Assembly (NCBI GenBank): GCA_016786525.1
Contig: JAEUVW010000207.1
Location: forward strand, 1 to 20,612
Direction of reading: 5' to 3'
Source: Chitinophagaceae bacterium
GTDB lineage: Bacteria; Bacteroidota; Bacteroidia; Chitinophagales; Chitinophagaceae
Length of the DNA stretch: 20,612 nt
The position numbers and the translations under genes were made by a program. Below the pieces are notes generated by a model. That model saw nothing but the letters and a program-made list of their open reading frames with translations, did not search any database and had not been told where the DNA came from. This document shows positions 15,124-20,612 of this stretch, piece by piece (position 1 is the stretch's first letter; every line of letters begins with the position of its first letter).

Positions 15124-15738
15124 TTATTCTTCGGTTTTCTTTTTACGTGCTGTTTTCTTTGCAGGGGCTTCCGTACCTTCTTCAGCCACCGCTTTCTTTG
15201 CTTTGGCTTTCTTTGCAGGTTTTTCTTCCGTAGCAGGGGCTTCCGTTTCGTCCGCTTTCTTTGCTTTGGCTTTTTTAGCCGGAGCCGCTTCTTCACTTGC
15301 TTTTTCTTCCGCCACTTCAGCACCACCTTCGGCCGGTGCATCATAAGCTTCAAAGTTCAGCAGGTCATTGGCTTTCAGCAGCTCATACCATTTCACGATC
15401 TTCTTCATATCGCTGACATAGACGCGTTCTTCGTCCAGGCCGGGGTATACTTTTTTAAAGTAGTTCTTAATGGCAGCGTTGTCCGCTTTCTTTACATCTA
15501 CCAGGGGTGTTGCCGCCTCATTATCTTTAATGGCCTGCAGCACTTTGTGCAAACGGACATTTTCGTCTGTGGTATAGATCTCAATACTTTCTATAGGCGT
15601 CACGTTGTGCACGCGTGCAGGGATAAACTTGGTTGTCTTATCGGTTAAGTTCCGCACGATGGCTCCGTCACTTTTGGTTGTGAGCAACTGAAACAAACCA
15701 CCAATGCCCGTAACGGCAACTATTTCTCTGTATTCCAT
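15124..15738 (-). CDS. DUF5606 domain protein with Lys/Ala/Glu-rich tail
   Basis: This 204-residue protein has two parts. Residues about 1-128 match the Bacteroidota-restricted DUF5606 family as I remember it: MEYREIVAVTGIGGLFQLL, a middle AIVRNLTDKTTKF, and YPGLDEERVYVSDMKKIVKW. The function of that domain is not known to me. Residues about 130-204 are low-complexity and charged, with two KKAKAKK motifs (each in a KPAKKAKAKKA-type context) and a terminal KKTARKKKTEE, much like histone H1-type tails, so nucleic-acid or protein binding is possible but unproven. There is no signal peptide, so it is probably cytoplasmic. It is a single gene with a TACATTTG promoter element upstream, and it ends at the bidirectional terminator shared with kynU. 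Confidence 0.88.
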   Translation of the reverse strand: MEYREIVAVTGIGGLFQLLTTKSDGAIVRNLTDKTTKFIPARVHNVTPIESIEIYTTDENVRLHKVLQAIKDNEAATPLVDVKKADNAAIKNYFKKVYPGLDEERVYVSDMKKIVKWYELLKANDLLNFEAYDAPAEGGAEVAEEKASEEAAPAKKAKAKKADETEAPATEEKPAKKAKAKKAVAEEGTEAPAKKTARKKKTEE

Positions 15739-15762
15739 AAATGTATTTTCTTATAAGGGCTG

Positions 15763-15770
15763 CAAATGTA
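15763..15770 (-). promoter_or_regulatory. Candidate -7 promoter element of the DUF5606 gene
   Basis: On the minus strand, TACATTTG fits TAnnTTTG and is identical to the octamer upstream of the Ig-like gene at 1614-1621. It lies 24 bases upstream of the ATG at 15738. The -33 region has no good TTG at 19 bases spacing. The 80-base gap up to the stop of the adhesin gene at 15819 holds nothing else clear, and no strong terminator for that adhesin gene is visible. Confidence 0.55.
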
Positions 15771-15818
15771 AATTTTTTATGCTAACCGGGTTCACTTTTC
15801 CCCAAAAAAGGGTAAATT

Positions 15819-18800
15819 TTAGCGTACCAGGGTCACATCGCCTTTAAACATGACTTCCTTATCCCCGTTATTGCCGCAGATCAGCCGGATATAGTAGTAA
15901 TAAACCCCCAGCAATTCCGCTTGCCCGCGGAAGCGGCCATCCCAGCCTTCATTGATGTTGGTGGTGGCAAATACCTGCTGGCCATACCTGTTGTAAATGA
16001 TAAACTCTTTCAGAACGATATCTCCCTTGTACAAAATGCGGAATATATCGTTGATGCCGTCATCATTGGGGCTGAATGCATTCGGTATAGCGGGTTTACA
16101 GCAATTATCGTAACCGATTTCCGCAGCCGAAGAGTCCCTGCAATTGTTTGCATCCTGCACCCATACGGTATAAGGTCCGTTGACAAGTCCGCGTATCAAG
16201 GAGTCCGCCTGGCTTTCATACGACCAGAGATAGCGGTAAGGACCGGTACCGCCGGAGACTGCAGCGCTGATGCTGCCGTTGTTGTCCATGCCGGTGCAGT
16301 CGTTGTTTAAAACGGCTAAGCTAACCCTCAGTTCTTCAGGCTGCCCGATGTTTACGGAAAAGTCTTTGGCGCAACGAACAGCGTCAATGGCTTTTACCAT
16401 ATAAGTACCAGCTTTCAGCTGATCGAAGCTGGCCTGCATCAGGGTATCGCTGCCCATATCGCTGCTGACAAAGCGTATCGGCGGAGTGCCGCCCGACACA
16501 AACAGGCGGAAAGAGGCATCGTCTTTTCCGAAGCAGCTCGGCATTCGGGAAAGCATGCTGTCCAGGACAATCTTGGGATGGCCTTTTAAAACCAGTATGG
16601 TATCTATCGTACAATTATTCTGATCCTTCACATGCACTCTGTAGGTGCCGCTTTTCAGCTTTGTAAAAAATTCCTCGTTTTTGAAACTATCTGTATTGAT
16701 GGCATACCGGTAAGGCCGCGTGCCCCCTGTTACAGTGGCAGAGATAAAGCCGTCGGCATAATCTTCACAGGTGGGCTGCAGCACTTTCAGTGCGGAGAAG
16801 CTCAGAGCCTGCGGCTGGCCAAGCACCAGCGCCGAGTCTTTCCTGCAGCCATTGTTATCGATGACCGATACCGTATAGGAGCCGCTTATCAGGCCGGGGA
16901 ACAGGCCGTCGGAGCCGGAGGGACCGCTGTTGAGCATGTAATGGTACTTTGGCGTTCCTCCTGCCCCGCTCAGCTCAATGCTGCCGTCTGAGCTGCCATA
17001 GCACAGGGGCATTTTTGTCGCGACAGACAGGGTCAGTACCGGCGGGTCCAGCAGTTCCAGCGTTGTATCCTTTGTGCAGCCCTGCGCATCTTTTACACTC
17101 AGGTTGTATACACCCGGCGCCAGTGTGGTAAACAGGCCGGAGGAAACGAAGGGTTTGCCATCGATTGAGTAAGTGTATGATGCTGTACCGCCCGAAGCTG
17201 TGATCTCAATACTGCCGTCTCCTTTACCCGTGCAAACAGGCGAGGTGATTTTTGCGGCTATGCCTAAGGGGTCCGGTTGCTGAACGGTGGCAAAACCCGT
17301 ATACAGGCAGCCTGCCCCATCTTTCATGCGGATCATATAGGTCCCGGCCGAGATGGCTTTAAAGGTCGGGGACGACCTGAATCCGCCGGTGGCAATTGAA
17401 TAGGTGTAGGGTGATTTTCCGTTCAGGGGGATCACCGTAATGCTGCCGTTCACCCAACCGAAGCAGGAAACATCGGTCGTGGTCAGGTCTGCTTTCAGTT
17501 CGACAGAATCTTCTATCACGGCGTTGTAGGATCGGGTGCAACTATTGCTGTCCTTTACCGTGATGATATAAGTGCCCTGTGCAAGGGTGCTGAATGTGGC
17601 ACCGCTGCCGAATGCCCCTCCGTTGAGGGCATATTGGTAGGGCCTGGTTCCTCCCTTTGCATCCACGGTAATAGCCCCGTCAGCCACACCGTTGCAGGAG
17701 GCTTTTCTCAGGCTGAGCACTGCCGAAACAGAATCCGGTTCAGAAAGTGTAATGGTCGTATCGCGCGTGCAGAGATTGATATCGCGCACCCTGACGGTAT
17801 GTACCCCCGCACCCAGAGCAGCAAATACGCCGCTGCTGCCAAAAGTTCCCCCATCAACACTATAGTTGTAGGGTACAGTACCACCGCCGCCCATCACGCT
17901 GAGCTCGCCCGACATTCCATCCTTACACAGCGGTGAGCGCAAGGAAAGCTTCTGGATCCTCACAGAGTCAGGCTCGGTAATGGTGAAGGTGGTATCGGCT
18001 GTACACAGCATGGCATCCCGGACGACAATCGTGTACGTCCCTGCAGCAAGCCCAGTAAATGTGGCAGAAGCGGTGAAGCTGCCGCTGCCGTTTTTATACT
18101 GGAACGGTGTGGTGCCCCCGGAACCGGCAACCAAAGCCGTGCCGTTGGCCGAACCTTTGCATAATGCACCGGTGAGGGTCAGCGAGGATACGCTTAGCTT
18201 TTCCGGTTCTGTGACCGGGAATAAAATATCCCGGGTACAGAGATAGGCATCCCGGATCGTAACGGTATGCGTACCGGCAGGCAAAGAACCGAATGTCCCT
18301 GAAGTCCCGTACGCTCCCCCGTTTATCCGGTACGTATACGGTGCCGTTCCTCCTTTACCGCTTACCGAGAGGGAACCCGTAGCAGTACCTTTGCAAGCCG
18401 GTTTCACAATAGTGTAGGACGAGACATCCAGCAGGTCCGGTTCTTTCATGTTAAAAACGGTGTCCCATACACACAGGCTCGTATCCCGGATGCTGATGTT
18501 GTGCGCACCCGCAGACAAGCCGGTAAAGGTGGTGGACGTGCCGTAGCTGCCCCCATCTATGCTGTACACATACGGCGGGGCACCCCCTGCAGCGGAAAAA
18601 CTTACAGCACCATTTGTGCCGCCATTGCACAGGGGTTGTGTAATCGTCATGCTGGAAATACTGATTCTCGGAGCCTGCGTCAGAACAAAGCTGGTGTCTT
18701 TTGTACACCCGTTGGTATCCGTGATCGTGATGGTATGGGTGCCGGCAGAAAGCCCGCTGAAAGAACCAGAAGGGAAATATGTACCCCCATCTACCCGGTA

Positions 18801-20591
18801 CCGGTAAGGCGGTGTCCCTCCTGTGGCGCTGATACCGGCTGTACCCGTGGCTACACCATAGCACTTCAGGTTTGTGGCAGAAAAAGTTTGTATGCCCAGG
18901 GAAACGGGTTCCCCGATGACAAATGAAGTGTCCTTGAAACAAGAATTGGCATCCTGCACCCGCAGGCTATAGGAGCCCGCACTTAAACCGGTAATGGTGG
19001 AAGTGCTGACAAAAGCTCCCCCGTTGACCTGGTATTGCAAGGGGGCTGTTCCGCTACCCGGCGTTACCGTTACTTTCCCGTCGGCAGAGCCTTTGCACAA
19101 TGCTGCGGTAGGATTGATCAGGTTAATGGTGACCGGTGGGGGTGGTGTAACCACATGGCTTATTTCCCCGGTACACCCTTCGCCACTGGTAATCCGGTAC
19201 ACATAGGTGCCGGGAGCAAGACTGTCGCGGAAAACAGAACCTGTCCCGCTGAGCGTGTGCAACAATACCGTTCCTGAATAGGCCTGCAGTGTCCAGGCCG
19301 GGCTTCCCGTATAGGGTGTAATGTCAATCACTGATTTTGCAACGCAACTCGCAGCCTTTACCGTAGTGACGGTAGCGGCAGGTTTCCCGATAATCTGTAT
19401 CCCGTAAGCGATCGTCTGCTTACTGCTGATCGGGCAGCCATCATCCTGGTAGGTGATGTAGAAGTAGTAATAGCCGGGGCTGATACTGGCCGTATTCCAG
19501 GAAAAAGAAGAAGTCGGTGCAGTAGTACCATTGCCGGTAATATTCAGGGTAGCGCCGGTGGGTAAACCTTTTACAGACATGGTAATGGCATTGCCATCCG
19601 AATCGACCGGGTTGATATTGAACGTAAGCAGGGTGTCATTCTTACACATGCGTACATTGAAACTATCGATTAAGCTCCCTCCTGCCACATTGCGGATGCT
19701 TCCCGAAGGAGACCTGTTGTTGCAGGTGGAAAGTACGATGAAATTCATTTCGCGCATACTGGTACCGACCAGCACACCACTGCGGTATTCACTGACTTTA
19801 TAGACCACCATCGATACCTGGGTAAGGTTCGGCTTGAAGGTCAGCTGACCGGTAGCCCCGTTAAAGGAAAAGGTGCCTGTGGCACTGGCCAGGGGGCTGG
19901 TGCCGCTGTACCCTGTCCTGTACGTTACCGTACCGGTGGTACCTTCCAGCCCGTCCACCAGCTCATAGCGCAGGCTGTCGCCGGTGTTGGCATCGACCGC
20001 TCCGGGATTATACTCCTGCAGGGTATTGATGCAGAAAAAGGGCGTTGGTACTGTAGTGTAGGTTGGGCTGGAATTTTCGAGTGAACTATTGTTCAGTGTA
20101 GCTTCCAGGGTCATGATGCTGCTCGTGGAAGAAAATATATTGGTGATCGAAGCACTGCGGCCACTGCTTGAAGTGGCACTCAGGGTACCGGTAGAACGGA
20201 GCCTCCAGTTGCTGGCCGCAGTCATGGTCACGGTATCCGAATAGACAAATTTTTTAACACCCGGTATACCGCCTCCGTTGCATGTGGTGGCCCCCAGGCT
20301 ATCCGGGCAAACCGGAGTAATTTCAACCCCTGCAGACGGAGCAGTGATTTTCAGGTTTAAGGTCCGGTACAAGCTTGTTCCTTTGTAGACCCGCACCTCC
20401 GGGCTGGAGCTGGACAGGGTGCCGAATATCGTACCGGCGCAGTCTCCGTATAAAACCATCGTCACACGATAAAGGCTGCCTGATACATGTGTGTAATAAA
20501 GCTCTCCTCCATACAAGTGCGAAGCCCTGGCTCCGGTTATGCCCAGGCATAACGAGAACAACAGGATAAGGAGTTTAAAACTGCCTTTCAT
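15819..20591 (-). CDS. SprB-repeat adhesin with T9SS type B sorting domain
   Basis: This 1590-residue secreted protein begins MKGSFKLLILLFSLCLGITG with a signal peptide ending about residue 24. The N-terminal domain (about 25-295) starts SHLYGGELYYTHVSGSLYRV, an opening often seen in large Bacteroidota surface proteins. An Ig/cadherin-like stretch and a PPPP linker lead into thirteen SprB-type repeats (about 492-1493). A type B CTD occupies 1497-1590 with AIPNAFSPNDDGINDIF, IYNRYGQQVFATT, GWDGRFRGQ and FKGDVTLVR. The CTD predicts T9SS export and surface attachment; SprB in Flavobacterium is the mobile gliding adhesin. No PorP/SprF gene flanks it here, though the upstream side is outside the window. 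The start is ATG 20591; a TTG six codons upstream is less likely. Its ligand is unknown. Confidence 0.94.
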   Translation of the reverse strand: MKGSFKLLILLFSLCLGITGARASHLYGGELYYTHVSGSLYRVTMVLYGDCAGTIFGTLSSSSPEVRVYKGTSLYRTLNLKITAPSAGVEITPVCPDSLGATTCNGGGIPGVKKFVYSDTVTMTAASNWRLRSTGTLSATSSSGRSASITNIFSSTSSIMTLEATLNNSSLENSSPTYTTVPTPFFCINTLQEYNPGAVDANTGDSLRYELVDGLEGTTGTVTYRTGYSGTSPLASATGTFSFNGATGQLTFKPNLTQVSMVVYKVSEYRSGVLVGTSMREMNFIVLSTCNNRSPSGSIRNVAGGSLIDSFNVRMCKNDTLLTFNINPVDSDGNAITMSVKGLPTGATLNITGNGTTAPTSSFSWNTASISPGYYYFYITYQDDGCPISSKQTIAYGIQIIGKPAATVTTVKAASCVAKSVIDITPYTGSPAWTLQAYSGTVLLHTLSGTGSVFRDSLAPGTYVYRITSGEGCTGEISHVVTPPPPVTINLINPTAALCKGSADGKVTVTPGSGTAPLQYQVNGGAFVSTSTITGLSAGSYSLRVQDANSCFKDTSFVIGEPVSLGIQTFSATNLKCYGVATGTAGISATGGTPPYRYRVDGGTYFPSGSFSGLSAGTHTITITDTNGCTKDTSFVLTQAPRISISSMTITQPLCNGGTNGAVSFSAAGGAPPYVYSIDGGSYGTSTTFTGLSAGAHNISIRDTSLCVWDTVFNMKEPDLLDVSSYTIVKPACKGTATGSLSVSGKGGTAPYTYRINGGAYGTSGTFGSLPAGTHTVTIRDAYLCTRDILFPVTEPEKLSVSSLTLTGALCKGSANGTALVAGSGGTTPFQYKNGSGSFTASATFTGLAAGTYTIVVRDAMLCTADTTFTITEPDSVRIQKLSLRSPLCKDGMSGELSVMGGGGTVPYNYSVDGGTFGSSGVFAALGAGVHTVRVRDINLCTRDTTITLSEPDSVSAVLSLRKASCNGVADGAITVDAKGGTRPYQYALNGGAFGSGATFSTLAQGTYIITVKDSNSCTRSYNAVIEDSVELKADLTTTDVSCFGWVNGSITVIPLNGKSPYTYSIATGGFRSSPTFKAISAGTYMIRMKDGAGCLYTGFATVQQPDPLGIAAKITSPVCTGKGDGSIEITASGGTASYTYSIDGKPFVSSGLFTTLAPGVYNLSVKDAQGCTKDTTLELLDPPVLTLSVATKMPLCYGSSDGSIELSGAGGTPKYHYMLNSGPSGSDGLFPGLISGSYTVSVIDNNGCRKDSALVLGQPQALSFSALKVLQPTCEDYADGFISATVTGGTRPYRYAINTDSFKNEEFFTKLKSGTYRVHVKDQNNCTIDTILVLKGHPKIVLDSMLSRMPSCFGKDDASFRLFVSGGTPPIRFVSSDMGSDTLMQASFDQLKAGTYMVKAIDAVRCAKDFSVNIGQPEELRVSLAVLNNDCTGMDNNGSISAAVSGGTGPYRYLWSYESQADSLIRGLVNGPYTVWVQDANNCRDSSAAEIGYDNCCKPAIPNAFSPNDDGINDIFRILYKGDIVLKEFIIYNRYGQQVFATTNINEGWDGRFRGQAELLGVYYYYIRLICGNNGDKEVMFKGDVTLVR
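16113..19118 (-). repeat. Thirteen tandem SprB repeats (protein level)
   Basis: Units of about 77-78 residues repeat thirteen times within the adhesin. The pattern is C-x-G-x(3-5)-G, then GGTxPYxYxxxGG, then FxxLxAGTYTVxVxDxxxC, and ends in EP or a variant. Units 1-6 are the most regular. Units 11-13 drift in length and lose parts of the pattern (unit 12 has GGTPPIRF and unit 13 GGTGPYRYLW). Similarity is at the protein level; the DNA copies are diverged enough that recombination looks limited. Confidence 0.9.
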
Positions 20592-20612
20592 AGGGTAGGG
20601 TTTGAACAAAGA

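Overview
The window is a piece of a Bacteroidota chromosome, most likely from the Chitinophagaceae or a close relative. The evidence is three large secreted repeat proteins with Bacteroidota-specific architecture, two of which end in type B C-terminal sorting domains of the type IX secretion system (T9SS). There is also a PorP/SprF family outer-membrane protein, a DUF5606 protein, and promoters of the Bacteroidota form TTG-N19-TAnnTTTG. The family assignment is an inference from gene style; no rRNA or other taxonomic marker is present. Coding density is high, no gap exceeds about 300 bases, and I see no tRNA, rRNA, CRISPR array, insertion sequence or prophage gene.

Layout from left to right. 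(1) Positions 1-1592, minus: the first 530 residues of a secreted Ig-like repeat protein whose 3' part lies outside the window. (2) Positions 1833-6800, minus: a tight five-gene cluster in transcription order priA (replication restart helicase), a transglutaminase-like protein, a RimJ/RimL-type GNAT acetyltransferase, a class A beta-lactamase resembling PER, and a second GNAT. Gaps are 6 bases or overlaps, and a hairpin plus T-run follows the last gene. (3) Positions 6911-7573, plus: a DUF2461 protein behind a textbook Bacteroidota promoter. (4) Positions 7632-13525, minus: a 1606-residue PKD-repeat T9SS type B protein followed 26 bases later by a PorP/SprF protein, an arrangement like sprB-sprF. 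(5) Positions 13755-15017, plus: kynureninase. (6) Positions 15124-15738, minus: a DUF5606 protein with a lysine/alanine-rich tail, convergent with kynU across a bidirectional terminator. (7) Positions 15819-20591, minus: a 1590-residue SprB-repeat adhesin with a type B sorting domain.

How the genes fit together: about 60% of the window encodes cell-surface proteins. The PKD protein and the SprB-repeat protein carry the signal for export and surface attachment by T9SS, and the PorP/SprF protein is the probable outer-membrane partner of the PKD protein. The rest is housekeeping (PriA, kynureninase), plus an apparently chromosomal beta-lactamase embedded in a housekeeping operon. I did not find a clearly new biological system. 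The points most worth following up are the beta-lactamase operon, the uncharacterised transglutaminase-like protein, the Cys/Pro-rich insertion inside one PKD domain, and the SprB-repeat adhesin with no PorP/SprF partner visible.
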